DNA of 42,370 nt from CAZIKB01 sp964539665 (GTDB lineage Bacteria > Zhuqueibacterota > Zhuqueibacteria > Oceanimicrobiales > Oceanimicrobiaceae), in NCBI GenBank assembly GCA_964539665.1, contig CAZIKB010000051.1, forward strand, positions 1 to 42,370, written 5' to 3'. This document shows, one piece after another, positions 1 to 8,576 of the stretch; position 1 is the first letter of the stretch, and every line of letters begins with the position of its first letter. A program made the position numbers and the translations under genes. The notes beneath the pieces are model-generated. The model had not been told where the DNA came from. It ran no database searches and worked only from the letters and a program-made list of their open reading frames with translations.

Positions 1-78
1 TTTTAATTTAGGAGCCACCAATCTTAATTTCAACTAAATATAATACATTTTCTAGGTCTGAGTTGACTTAACTGTAGG

Positions 79-1137
79 TTAAAACAGTTCTAATTGTTTC
101 TTTTTACTAAGCAAATGTTGCAATGCTATTTGAACGTGTGTCTCTTGAATAAGCTTACGTTTCCGTTCAGACCAACTATGTATTGTTCGTACAACTTCTT
201 TTTCTTGGATTCCCGGCTTTTCTCTTAGTACATAATCTACTGATGCCAGTGCTTCTAGTGATAAAGCAGACTGAAATCCATCAATTAATTTTATCAGATT
301 CTTTAGCCTCCCCCTTTGTTCTTGAGTTAGTTCTTTTTTGATATATCCGCTCACTTCTTTTACCTTATCATACTGCAATTCTAAGGGTTCAAAAGCTTTT
401 GCCTTCATTTGTTCTAAACCTTTAATGTACTTACCTGTCAAGTCATGAAGCATGTGTTCAACCTGAACGCTATAAGGTCCATAATTACGCGCTTTAAATT
501 TCAAACGGTTAAAGCTCTTTTCCCCAAGCCGTTGTAGGAAATAGGCCAGCTTATTTGCAACGAATAGGCTACTTTTTTCACCCATCGTTTCGTAGTAGAA
601 CATTGCATACAAAAGCATACCCCTTGCCGGAGTGAGTTTTATATACTTAGTTGACTCCTGTCTTTTTAAAATTTCCTTCACTTTTGCGCTTGGCTCATAG
701 ATAATTACTTCAACATCCGTTAAAGGTGAGAGGTATTTTTCCATCAAAGCCCGTACCTTATCCCATTTTAAACCACCATTGCCACAGCCTAGAGGAGGAA
801 TAGCTATACTCTCGATTTTTTTGTTTTCTATTACTTTAGCCAGTTCCTTTAATCCTACTTCAATATATTCATATCTTGACTTCTTAAACCATTCAATTTT
901 AGTCGGGAAATTGATGATGACCTTTTCCCCATCAAGCGTTTCCTCCCGAACTACCAATAATTTCCCAGGTTGCAGCCATCCATCTTTGCAAGCCTTTAGA
1001 TAACCCTTTAGGTTGGTAGGAAATGCTTCTTTAAATTGCAAAGCTATTCCTTTTCCCATGACACCAACGGTATTTACAGTATTCACCAATGCCTGAACCG
1101 GTGCTTCTAAAAGATTGCCTTTGGTATATTTAATCAT
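79..1137 (-). CDS. darG: DarG-type antitoxin, macrodomain ADP-ribosyl-DNA hydrolase
   Basis: Antitoxin expected to remove ADP-ribose from thymidine in DNA and also to bind and block DarT. Residues 1-155 form a macrodomain. Seen directly are the opening IKYTKGNLLEAPVQALVNTV, the loop GVMGKGIALQFK, INFPTKIEW and PPLGCGNGGLKW. The remaining ~200 residues match the length of the DarT-binding C-terminal region of DarG proteins. I place the start at the ATG at 1137 (MIKYTKG), which gives 352 aa, because the macrodomain begins there and an AGG lies about 9 bases upstream. An ATG at 1164 would add nine residues that do not resemble the family. The start overlaps the last 8 bases of darT, so the two are translationally coupled. 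Family assignment is strong. Activity is inferred. Confidence 0.93.
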   Translation of the reverse strand: MIKYTKGNLLEAPVQALVNTVNTVGVMGKGIALQFKEAFPTNLKGYLKACKDGWLQPGKLLVVREETLDGEKVIINFPTKIEWFKKSRYEYIEVGLKELAKVIENKKIESIAIPPLGCGNGGLKWDKVRALMEKYLSPLTDVEVIIYEPSAKVKEILKRQESTKYIKLTPARGMLLYAMFYYETMGEKSSLFVANKLAYFLQRLGEKSFNRLKFKARNYGPYSVQVEHMLHDLTGKYIKGLEQMKAKAFEPLELQYDKVKEVSGYIKKELTQEQRGRLKNLIKLIDGFQSALSLEALASVDYVLREKPGIQEKEVVRTIHSWSERKRKLIQETHVQIALQHLLSKKKQLELF

Positions 1138-1780
1138 AATAGTATAACCTATTTTGAGTATCAACTTGTACCGTTTTGGTCAAATTGAGCTTTTGCATTA
1201 TCTTCTCAAGGATTTGTTTTCTTGGATTATCTTTGACGACTACTTTTTCAATGCAGGTAACTGGCACATAGTTTCTTACTAAAAATTCAGCTTGCTTTCT
1301 TCGCTGGCGGTCAAAATCGACATTAGTATTTTGCCAGTATTGCTTACGAACCGTATTCCAGTCTATCTTGTCTAAGTCCTGTAGGTCATTAAAGTGGCTC
1401 GATAGATCAACTTTTGCATGACCATCAGAAAATACCCATTCATTGCAATGAGTTAATATATCATCCAATTTGCAAACAATGTAAACTATTTCGTACTGCG
1501 GGCGTTTGGTGATACCCCTGAAACCGGTTTTGATATTTAGCAACATGGGCGAATGTCCGGCAAAGTAGAATGGAACATAGTCACCTAAGTTACCACAATT
1601 TGGAAGTTTTACCGGATAATCGTGACGCTGGGCAATAAGTTCGCTATCACCTATGTCAATATAATTTGGATCGAAATTAGGTGATTGGCGAGTATGCATG
1701 CCATTTCTAAGAATGTACTCAACATTTTGCAAATGTACAATACGGTATAAGCGAATGATAGCTGGCGGATTACCTGGCAT
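1130..1780 (-). CDS. darT: DarT-type toxin, DNA thymidine ADP-ribosyltransferase
   Basis: Toxin of a DarTG pair; the family uses NAD+ to ADP-ribosylate thymidines in single-stranded DNA, stalling replication, and several members defend against phage. The 216-aa length is normal. Visible family features are the N-terminal YRIVHLQNVEYIL with His16, the ELIAQRH segment carrying Arg52, VPFYFAGHSPML, and the catalytic-glutamate segment RKQAEFLVRNYVP with Glu165. Arg52 and Glu165 sit where the essential Arg and Glu lie in characterised DarT proteins, so the toxin looks intact. It precedes darG with an 8-base overlap, giving toxin-first order. The ribosome binding site is weak (GATGAGAT), which fits low toxin expression. 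Nothing in the pair looks truncated. Confidence 0.93.
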   Translation of the reverse strand: MPGNPPAIIRLYRIVHLQNVEYILRNGMHTRQSPNFDPNYIDIGDSELIAQRHDYPVKLPNCGNLGDYVPFYFAGHSPMLLNIKTGFRGITKRPQYEIVYIVCKLDDILTHCNEWVFSDGHAKVDLSSHFNDLQDLDKIDWNTVRKQYWQNTNVDFDRQRRKQAEFLVRNYVPVTCIEKVVVKDNPRKQILEKIMQKLNLTKTVQVDTQNRLYYYD

Positions 1781-2140
1781 TATTTTAGAATCTCATCTGC
1801 CTCTTTAGTTTGTGATACATTTTGAACATAACCAGTGATTATCTGGTTTTATGAATAACATGCAAATTTAGTTAACAAATTTTAATTTTGCAAATAATTA
1901 ATCGTTATTTTATTATTTTACGCACCAGGTAACATGAAAATAGTAAGATTATCAAGATCCCGGGTAACATGCAATGATTCATGTTGTTGAAAGTATTCGA
2001 GTCAAATACGACAAATAATTAAAGCAACAAAATACCTGAGTACACAAATATTTTTTCGAAAGTGGCTGTGCTATTATCTCGTCTTTGCATCAAGTATCAT
2101 TAGGTGGATATACTATTTCGAATTAATTGGCAAGTAAAAA
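1781..2140. other. gene-free AT-rich spacer upstream of darTG
   Basis: No credible reading frame on either strand. The 9-base word GGTAACATG occurs twice (about 1927 and 1970). The darTG promoter must lie here, but no convincing -35/-10 pair stands out. Confidence 0.4.
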
Positions 2141-2167
2141 TAAATCCCCTGACATTAAGGGGATTTA
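2141..2167 (-). terminator. Rho-independent terminator downstream of the Asp-box T9SS gene
   Basis: A perfect 9-bp stem, TAAATCCCC at 2141-2149 and GGGGATTTA at 2159-2167, with a 9-base loop. Read on the minus strand, the right arm runs straight into TTTTTACTTG. It lies about 120 bases past the stop codon of the gene at 2286-5438. Confidence 0.6.
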
Positions 2168-2280
2168 AATAAAATATGCAAACTTTTCTATCCTGTCCCA
2201 AAAACGTTCTTTTTTTGAATAACTAAATTGTAACTAATTTATTCGTAAAAACAACGGAAAATTCACACCTCTTTTTATAA
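2159..2280. repeat. dispersed intergenic repeat, copy A
   Basis: Shares with copy C (15909-16080) the words ATGCAAA, CCTGTC, AAAAACGTTC and TTGAA in the same order, and with copies B and C the core AATTCACACC followed by CTTTTTAT. It sits between the stop codon at 2286 and the terminator hairpin. Confidence 0.6.
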
Positions 2281-2285
2281 TGACA

Positions 2286-5200
2286 CTATTTCAGCAATAA
2301 CATTTTCTTCACGTCCGAAAATTCTCCTGCATTTATTCTGTAGAAATAGGTTCCGCTCGATAATTCTTTGGAGTTAAATTCAATTTTATAATTACCGGCG
2401 TATTTATATTCATCAACAAGTACTTTGACTCTTCTGCCCAGAACGTCAAATATTTCGAGAGTTACCTTAGAGCCTTGCGGAATCTGATAATTTATGAGTG
2501 TCGTGGGATTAAAAGGATTTGGGTAATTCTGACTTAAACTGAATTGTGCAGGCAAAACTTCATGTTCGCTAACATCAGTAATTATATGCTGATATTTTTG
2601 TACCGCAGCATCAGCGTTAGCCTGCAGATTTGCAAGATTCGTTCCAGCAACAAATGCAAAATATACATATTTAATAACGCCTTGTGTTAGATTGAAAGGT
2701 CCCGATCCGATCCACGTTCTGTAATCACCAATCTCAGTGATTGTTTCATTTTCAAAGGTGGATATTCTTTGTAACGCTGTTTCTCGCATTGCCTCTCCTC
2801 CAAGAGCAACCCTGGCGCCAGCCATACCGCTAAGAGCAATTACACCATAGTAATTTGGATCAGGGGAGCTGTCATTAACATATTGATAGGCAAGGTTTCT
2901 TGATTGATCATACCCTCCCAGGTTTTCAGGAAAGCCTACACCACCACCAACATCCCAATCGGCAAAAATTCCAGCATAAAAATTATCCAGGGAAGACGAC
3001 GCAGAGGTAAAAGCAAATTCTAAGATTAAAAAATCATCACCGGTATCGGAAAATGCTTTCTGATTAACTGATACTCCATAAGGAATTATTGCTCCGTTAT
3101 CATTATAGGCTGTCTCCGAAATATAATCCATTTCCGGGTCTACTGATGTGACTACGTGTATTGGCTCAGTATTAATAAAATCATTTACAATTTGGAAACT
3201 AGCTTGATTACCATTCACAAAACCTGCGGCTTGTGTGCCAAAAATCAATCCACTCGCGTATAGCGCATTTACATTATTCATATATTGGCAGCCCTCGCCC
3301 AGAGTAGTCAATGAACTAAGGTGTCCAAAGCTTCCATCCTGAAAAACAGACATTTTAAAATCACCGGTGTTATGAGTTAAATATGGAGCAGAAACGGATT
3401 GTGCAGTATTGCGGCACCAGACTCCCCCATACTCCGTTCCTACCCATACTTTTGAGCCGCCAATTCTCAATTGTGTAATTGCAAGATTCTTCAAACCGGC
3501 ATTCCAAAGGTTCCAGGTGGTACCACCGTCATTGGATATAAAAATTCCATTGTCGCCGGTAGCCGCATATATTATATTTGGTGTAGTAGCTCTGTCAATT
3601 GCTAATCCTGTTATATCTGTTGAGGGCAATGTTAATTCTGTCCAATTGCCTCCAGTATATCGCCACAAACCTGCCTCGGTTGATACATAAACATTTGAAC
3701 TATTATCCACTTCAATATCAGTTATATCTCGAATTCCTCCGGCTGGTGATATTTGAGTCGTGGTGGGACTTCCCCAGCAATTTTCAATTCTCCATATTTG
3801 GCCTGAATCTTCCTTGCCTGTATAAAGGGTATTAGGATTATTAGGATCTAATGCAAGTGCAGCAGAACCTGCAGTAAGCAATTGATCCCAGGCATTTGAG
3901 CCCACCTTCCTAAAGATTCTTCCAAATCCATATAATCCTGAACTACTGGACCACCGCATTTGTGTGGCAACCAGTATATTATCCGAAATATTTGGATGAA
4001 TGAGAATATCGGTTAATTTTGTAGAACAACCTCCTCCGGTGCAGGGAACCATACTCATTGACTGCCAGCTTGCACCGCTGTTTGTACTTTTATAGATATA
4101 GTAATCACTCCCCTGTTGATTATCATCGGCAGCATACAGTATTGATGGATTCTGAGGATCAATTGCTACAAGTTCAGGGTTTACAGGAAGGTTGCCGTAA
4201 ATCCTGCTCCAATTGACGCCGCTGTCAGTAGTTTTAAATAAGCCGTATTCATTTTTAACACCTGCGTATGCCAAATTTGGTGAAGAAGGATGAACAGCTA
4301 AATCATTAATATACGTTGCATTTACTCCACTGACAATTTGGGACCACCGGGATGAAACTCCAGTAGTAAAATTATAAATACCACCAAAGTAATTTCCAAG
4401 ATAGATTATTGGATTTGTTTCAGTTGATATGTCAATACATGTTGAATAGTCTGAGGGTAATCCTGTTCCTGGTATAAAATCCCACTGGTCTTGAGCAGTT
4501 TCATATATTAGTATTTGTGTTGCCAAAGAACGTACTCCGATATAAATTGAATTTGAGTTATTCGGATCAATCATAAAAACACGGGAATCATATTTAGTAG
4601 TATAAGGACCTGTAACTTCTTCCCAGTTAACACCTAAATCAGTCGACTTATATAATATGGGATTCTGAAAAAGCATACCAAACAAAATATATACCGTATT
4701 TTGGCCTGCAGGATCTTTCGCGACAACCATTTTTGATATTTCTTCAGAGCTGTAATTCGTTATCTTTTTATCTGTCCAGTTCGCACCCCGGTCAGTGCTG
4801 TAAAGAAATGAGCCAAATGAAGGACTATACCCGCTTGTGGCGCCCGCAACATAGATATTATCTGAATTTCCCGGGTCAATAAAAATACTATTTACCTGAC
4901 TCAGTCCGGCTACCCCCCAGGATGCCCAGCTGCGAAGCGCTGAAAAGGTCTCGCCATTATCCATACTTTGAAAAATCCCGATATTCTCATCATCATACGT
5001 CCTCATATCATCGCCGCTTCCAAAGTAAACAACATTAGGATCATTAGGATCAATGGCAATACAATTTATAGTATTATTTAAAAGTTTCTTAAAGACCCAG
5101 TCTACTCCGCCATTACTGGTTTTCCAAAATCCTTGTTCATAAGTCCCTGCAAAAACTATATTGGGTGAGGCGGGTGAAACTTTTATGCTCCTGACCTCGA

Positions 5201-5438
5201 AATCCCTGAAACCGGTTTTTATCCATGATGCGCCCTTATTTTCGCTTTTGTATATACCTTGCTTTGTGCCTATATAAACAATATTTGGATTTGATTTTGA
5301 TACAGAAACACAATTTACATAACCACCATCCGGTCCGCTATTGAACCAGCTCGTAGTTTGCGAATGCACTGAAATATTTAGAAGAAAAAATAGAATTAAG
5401 ATACTGGGAATACTAACTTTTTTTTGATAATAATCCAT
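2286..5438 (-). CDS. secreted Asp-box (BNR/sortilin-like) propeller protein with T9SS sorting domain
   Basis: A 1050-aa secreted protein. A signal peptide (SILILFFLLNISVHSQ) is followed by about 650 residues of repeats carrying the Asp-box theme S-x-D-x-G-x-x-W, for example SENKGASWIKTG, STDRGANWTDK, STNSGASWQSM and SNDGGTTWNLW. These are typical of sialidase/sortilin-like beta-propellers. A jelly-roll-like region follows, and the last ~85 residues are a type A T9SS sorting domain beginning FSLSQNYPNPFNPTT and ending KKMLLLK. It probably sits on the cell surface or is released. The ligand is unknown. AAGGAG lies 8 bases before the ATG. It is the last gene of the minus-strand accessory block, behind a decayed sorting-domain remnant, and ends before a terminator. 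Confidence 0.88.
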   Translation of the reverse strand: MDYYQKKVSIPSILILFFLLNISVHSQTTSWFNSGPDGGYVNCVSVSKSNPNIVYIGTKQGIYKSENKGASWIKTGFRDFEVRSIKVSPASPNIVFAGTYEQGFWKTSNGGVDWVFKKLLNNTINCIAIDPNDPNVVYFGSGDDMRTYDDENIGIFQSMDNGETFSALRSWASWGVAGLSQVNSIFIDPGNSDNIYVAGATSGYSPSFGSFLYSTDRGANWTDKKITNYSSEEISKMVVAKDPAGQNTVYILFGMLFQNPILYKSTDLGVNWEEVTGPYTTKYDSRVFMIDPNNSNSIYIGVRSLATQILIYETAQDQWDFIPGTGLPSDYSTCIDISTETNPIIYLGNYFGGIYNFTTGVSSRWSQIVSGVNATYINDLAVHPSSPNLAYAGVKNEYGLFKTTDSGVNWSRIYGNLPVNPELVAIDPQNPSILYAADDNQQGSDYYIYKSTNSGASWQSMSMVPCTGGGCSTKLTDILIHPNISDNILVATQMRWSSSSGLYGFGRIFRKVGSNAWDQLLTAGSAALALDPNNPNTLYTGKEDSGQIWRIENCWGSPTTTQISPAGGIRDITDIEVDNSSNVYVSTEAGLWRYTGGNWTELTLPSTDITGLAIDRATTPNIIYAATGDNGIFISNDGGTTWNLWNAGLKNLAITQLRIGGSKVWVGTEYGGVWCRNTAQSVSAPYLTHNTGDFKMSVFQDGSFGHLSSLTTLGEGCQYMNNVNALYASGLIFGTQAAGFVNGNQASFQIVNDFINTEPIHVVTSVDPEMDYISETAYNDNGAIIPYGVSVNQKAFSDTGDDFLILEFAFTSASSSLDNFYAGIFADWDVGGGVGFPENLGGYDQSRNLAYQYVNDSSPDPNYYGVIALSGMAGARVALGGEAMRETALQRISTFENETITEIGDYRTWIGSGPFNLTQGVIKYVYFAFVAGTNLANLQANADAAVQKYQHIITDVSEHEVLPAQFSLSQNYPNPFNPTTLINYQIPQGSKVTLEIFDVLGRRVKVLVDEYKYAGNYKIEFNSKELSSGTYFYRINAGEFSDVKKMLLLK

Positions 5439-5454
5439 GATATATCTCCTTATT

Positions 5455-5595
5455 TATTGGGAGCATTTTCTTTGTTTCAATATAGTCCCCCGAAATAATT
5501 CGAAAGTAATACATCCACATGATAGATTTGAGCGAACGAAGTTTACTCGATGTTCTCCGGTAACTTTATACCCATTTACAAGAGTGTCTTTTCAT
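5455..5595 (-). pseudogene. remnant of a T9SS sorting-domain gene, two frameshifts
   Basis: Between the attC-like site at 5634-5766 and the next gene. AAAGGAG precedes an ATG at 5595, but that frame stops after nine codons. Shifting one base just after the ATG gives DTLVNGYKVTGEHRVNFVR followed by SNLS. A second shift near 5515-5525 continues as MYYFRIISGDYIETKKML. Joined, this is the end of a T9SS sorting domain, whose usual form is LV-x5-AG-x-H-x-V-x-F-x3-NLSSG-x-YFYR-x2-G-x3-KKM. No domain body precedes it, so it is a fragment brought in or left behind by recombination. The ribosome binding site of the next gene lies at its end. Confidence 0.72.
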
Positions 5596-5633
5596 AATCG
5601 ATTCTCCTTTAATTTAGTTGAATATATTGAAAG

Positions 5634-5766
5634 GGTTAACACTAATGTTAAAGCGCTGGAAACTGTAGCCCTCCTGAACGTTCAGCTTTAAACATTACTG
5701 ATGCGGGCAGCCAAAAAATCGGATTCGCACAGCGTGTTTGCAGTCGTACTGAACATTTTGTTATAC
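5634..5766 (-). mobile_element. attC-like recombination site 1
   Basis: Imperfect palindrome of 133 bp. Read on the minus strand: outer box GTATAAC (5766-5760), spacer AAAAT, inner box GTTCAGTACG, a variable centre, inner box GCGCTTTAAC, spacer ATTAGT, outer box GTTAACC (5640-5634). The two arms pair over nearly 30 bases. The centre contains CTGAACGTTCAG, a 12-base palindrome. The stop codon of the RM fragment lies inside the first outer box, as is common in integron cassettes. Near-copy of the site at 11344-11476. Confidence 0.6.
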
Positions 5767-6041
5767 GTTTTCATTGTTATTGTTAAGATTCTCCATTTGC
5801 TTTAAAATCTTCATTGTTTCTACACTAACTGTACAAACTCTTTTCAATAGATCGATCACATGATCTTTATAATCGACAAATTTATATGTATTGAACTTTT
5901 CGGCAATAGTTGGGTCTCTGGGTTTCTTTTCTTTGTACTGATCCAGCACCCATTCTAATGCTGAACGATTGCCGAGTTTATAATCCCAGGCAAAGCCAGG
6001 GACGCCATTTAGCGTGGTCTTTTCATCAAGTATGGTGCTGC
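5761..6041 (-). pseudogene. 3' fragment of the type ISP-like RM gene
   Basis: About 92 codons that match the last ~92 residues of the full-length RM gene at 11471-14515, with only scattered substitutions: LDEKTTLNGVPGFAWDYKLG against LDEKTTLTGVPAIAWDYKLG, then ALEWVLDQYKEKKPRDPT identical. The frame is open and ends at the same relative stop codon, but methylase and nuclease regions are absent. Similarity ends sharply at 6041. Together with the following attC-like site, 5637-6041 lines up with 11347-11751 without indels. An ATG at 5949 could start a 62-aa product, but I regard this as a recombination remnant. Confidence 0.85.
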
Positions 6042-6049
6042 AGCGGGGC

Positions 6050-6148
6050 TTCGTTCAATCCATCGTTGCAGACGGACACTCCAACGGAACTGCACATGGT
6101 CAACTTATTCTTTCTTCGCGTCCGCTGCTAACTCTTAAGTCGTTATGC
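6050..6148 (-). mobile_element. attC-like recombination site 2, one end degenerate
   Basis: On the minus strand it begins with GCATAAC (6148-6142), 15 bases after the stop codon of the propeller gene at 6164. A strong stem follows: GTTAGCAGCGGACGC (6132-6118) pairs with the complement of GTTGCAGACGGACAC (6065-6079). The extra A after GTT in the first arm sits where attC sites carry the unpaired base that sets recombination polarity. The far outer box (GTTRRRY) is not recognisable where the site meets the RM fragment, so it may be damaged. Confidence 0.5.
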
Positions 6149-6163
6149 TTTTTTAAATAATTA

Positions 6164-7672
6164 TCATTGGTATTGTTCTTCAAAAATTACATTTCCATTC
6201 TTATTAGTCTTTATCAACCATATATCTGAATCACCTGCACCGAGAGATGAGGTCATACCTGTTATAATAAAACCTCCATCATATGTTTGTGCTACATCAG
6301 TCCCTTCTTCATCTTTATTGTACCCATTTATACCATAAGTTTTTTCCCAGATTATATTTGCTTGTTCATCAATTCTGACTATCCACAAATCAACATCACT
6401 AGTGCCAGTTTTAGAATAAGTATTGCCAGTGGCAATGTAACCGCCAAAATCAGTTTGTTGGACAGAAGAGCAATAATAACCAAATTTTTCTCCACCTGAA
6501 CCTTGTCCTAAGCTGAAACTTTTAGTCCAAATTTGGTTTCCTTCATTATCTGCTTTAATTAATAAAGCATACGTAGATGAAGCATAGGTAACAATATCTT
6601 GTCCTGAATTAACAGATATTATATACCCACCATCAAAAGTTTGTTCAACCGAAGTTGCCCATTCCAGATTATTAAAATCATATGTTTTTAACCAAATCTG
6701 ATTACCAGATTCATCAGTTTTTAGTAAAAAAGCATCATAACCTAATTCTCCAACTAAAATATATCCACCATCGTTTGTTTGTCTAACAGAGAAAGCACGA
6801 CTGGAAATTACGCCACCGTAACTTTTGGACCAACTATAGTTACCATCTACATCGGCTTTAATTAGCCATGCATTTATATTACCTAAATTTGTTGTCATTC
6901 CAGCTAATATATATCCGCCATCCTGAGTTTTCTGAACACAAACAGCTCGATCAAAATAATCACCACCAAAAGTTCTGGACCATTCTTCATTACCATTGGC
7001 ATCTAATTTTATCAACAATGCATAACGCCCTCCTAGAATAAAACCCCCATCATCAGTTTTACTAATAGAATATACTTCTCCAGAAAATCTTTTATCCCAC
7101 ATTTCATTGCCGTTCTCATCGGTCTTAATAATCCATGCTTCCTGAGAACCAAATGATCCCGACTTACCAACAATTATATAACCTCTATCTTCTGTCTGTA
7201 AGACAGAATAGGCCAAATCATTTTCGCTACCACCAAAAGTTCGCTTAAAGGTAATAATATCTAAAAAAGTATCTATTGTATTAAAGTGCCATGTATCAGA
7301 CCATTTGCCATATCCCCCTGAATTCGCAGCTTGTACCCTATAAAAGTGTCTTTTATTATTTAATAATTTATTTGAAGTAAATGATAAGTCGCGGATTTCG
7401 TCCTGATCAATAAGGAGAGAATCAAAATTTTGTGACAAACTAACCTGAAGTCGATACCATTCAACACCTGTTGCAGAATTCCATTTAATAGTAGTATTTA
7501 ATGATACGTCATATTCACCATTAGAGGGTGAAAATAAGGTTGGTTTTGCAGGTTGTAAAATCACAAGTGGATAGCTTGGATAGTTTTTTTGTTTGCAGTT
7601 AATGATTGTAAGAACAATTGTAATAGACAAGTATATTAATTTGTTAACATATTTAAGATATTTAATCATCAT
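6164..7672 (-). CDS. secreted or membrane-anchored seven-bladed propeller protein with FnIII-like domain
   Basis: A 502-aa protein. A hydrophobic N-terminal segment (IYLSITIVLTIINC) ends in a Cys that could be a lipidation site, but the residue before it is Asn, so the lipobox is not canonical. Residues ~40-130 look like a fibronectin type III domain (KPTLFSPSNGEYDVSLNTTI then W-x2-Y-x-LQVS). Then come seven repeats of about 50 residues, each with a core like DGGYILxG..AxLIKxDxxGNxxW, consistent with a seven-bladed beta-propeller. No T9SS domain is present; it ends in EEQYQ. AAGGG precedes the ATG. It follows the barrel gene at 7709-8545 with 36 bases between, probably one transcript and possibly one cassette ending at the attC-like site at 6050-6148. 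Function unknown. Confidence 0.8.
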   Translation of the reverse strand: MMIKYLKYVNKLIYLSITIVLTIINCKQKNYPSYPLVILQPAKPTLFSPSNGEYDVSLNTTIKWNSATGVEWYRLQVSLSQNFDSLLIDQDEIRDLSFTSNKLLNNKRHFYRVQAANSGGYGKWSDTWHFNTIDTFLDIITFKRTFGGSENDLAYSVLQTEDRGYIIVGKSGSFGSQEAWIIKTDENGNEMWDKRFSGEVYSISKTDDGGFILGGRYALLIKLDANGNEEWSRTFGGDYFDRAVCVQKTQDGGYILAGMTTNLGNINAWLIKADVDGNYSWSKSYGGVISSRAFSVRQTNDGGYILVGELGYDAFLLKTDESGNQIWLKTYDFNNLEWATSVEQTFDGGYIISVNSGQDIVTYASSTYALLIKADNEGNQIWTKSFSLGQGSGGEKFGYYCSSVQQTDFGGYIATGNTYSKTGTSDVDLWIVRIDEQANIIWEKTYGINGYNKDEEGTDVAQTYDGGFIITGMTSSLGAGDSDIWLIKTNKNGNVIFEEQYQ

Positions 7673-7708
7673 TTGCCTATTCCCTTATCAAAAATATTAG
7701 CTTTACAA

Positions 7709-8545
7709 TTAAAAAATCTTATAATTTAATTTTAAAATTAAAGAATTCGCTGTCATTCTTTCAGTATGAGAATCATGCCATATTTCTACTGTACCTCCAC
7801 CATACCATTCACCTTCATAGTATCTATTATATTCCAGTCCTACATTAAATTTATATGATAATGATAGGTTAATTCTCTTCGTAATAGTCCTGCCAAAATT
7901 AATACCAATTGAAAATATATATTCGGAATTTAGAATATGTAAAAGCTCCGAATCTCTCATCGCAAGTTGAATCTGTTCTCTTGTCCAATTATCATCTAAA
8001 ACATCATCATTTTTTGCTCCAGTTACTAACTGATCAATTAAATACCATGCTTTCCCAAAACCTATATTTATTTCGCCATAGGTAAATAAAGGATATGGAA
8101 ATAAGAATAAATTCCACTTCGTGAATTTGATCTTTCCCCAATTATAACCAAATTTCGAATTAAAAATAAAAGCTTTATAAGTAGCTTTGGCATTTTTATT
8201 AATTAAAAAAGGTTGCGATTCTGGGTGGCTAATATCAGGAGCTACTTTGGTAGGCAAATAGTCAATATTTGCTTCGAGCCCCCAATATAAATTTTTATAA
8301 AAATATCTGTTTAATCCTAAACCAAAATGAAAACCTAAACAGTTATCAAGGTTATTTTCATATACATCGGATTGCAGCCCTAAAATGGTTGAGAAATAAC
8401 TATAACTTGTTCCTATATTCAAATATAGATTAATTTTTAAACTATCAGATGAATTAAAAAAGTTTAATACGCTTGCTTTTGTGGCAGAAGAAAAAACAAG
8501 AATTATTATAATTGCAACCATAAATGTTCTTATTATTTTTTTCAT
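7709..8545 (-). CDS. outer-membrane beta-barrel protein, unknown function
   Basis: 278 aa with a signal peptide (MKKIIRTFMVAIIIILVFSS, cleavage near ATKA). The rest is alternating polar and aromatic strands typical of small outer-membrane barrels (YLNIGTSYSYF, CLGFHFGLGLNRYFY, FSIGINFGRTITKRINLSLS), ending in LILKLNYKIF with the terminal Phe expected for BAM-assembled barrels. I do not recognise a named family. Its start lies about 32 bases after the outer box of the attC-like site at 8577-8712, as expected for the first gene of a cassette. AGGAAATAGG lies 8-16 bases upstream of the ATG. Confidence 0.78.
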   Translation of the reverse strand: MKKIIRTFMVAIIIILVFSSATKASVLNFFNSSDSLKINLYLNIGTSYSYFSTILGLQSDVYENNLDNCLGFHFGLGLNRYFYKNLYWGLEANIDYLPTKVAPDISHPESQPFLINKNAKATYKAFIFNSKFGYNWGKIKFTKWNLFLFPYPLFTYGEINIGFGKAWYLIDQLVTGAKNDDVLDDNWTREQIQLAMRDSELLHILNSEYIFSIGINFGRTITKRINLSLSYKFNVGLEYNRYYEGEWYGGGTVEIWHDSHTERMTANSLILKLNYKIF

Positions 8546-8576
8546 GATGTTTACCTATTTCCTGATTTTAATAAAA

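Noticed and set aside
5566..5595. Nine-codon open frame with a strong ribosome binding site, a possible leader peptide
   Set aside because: A one-base shift turns the following sequence into a T9SS sorting-domain tail, so a frameshifted gene remnant explains it better.
5437..5691. 84-aa plus-strand frame across the remnant and attC-like site 1
   Set aside because: Antisense to the sorting-domain remnant and running into the palindrome; no plausible start.
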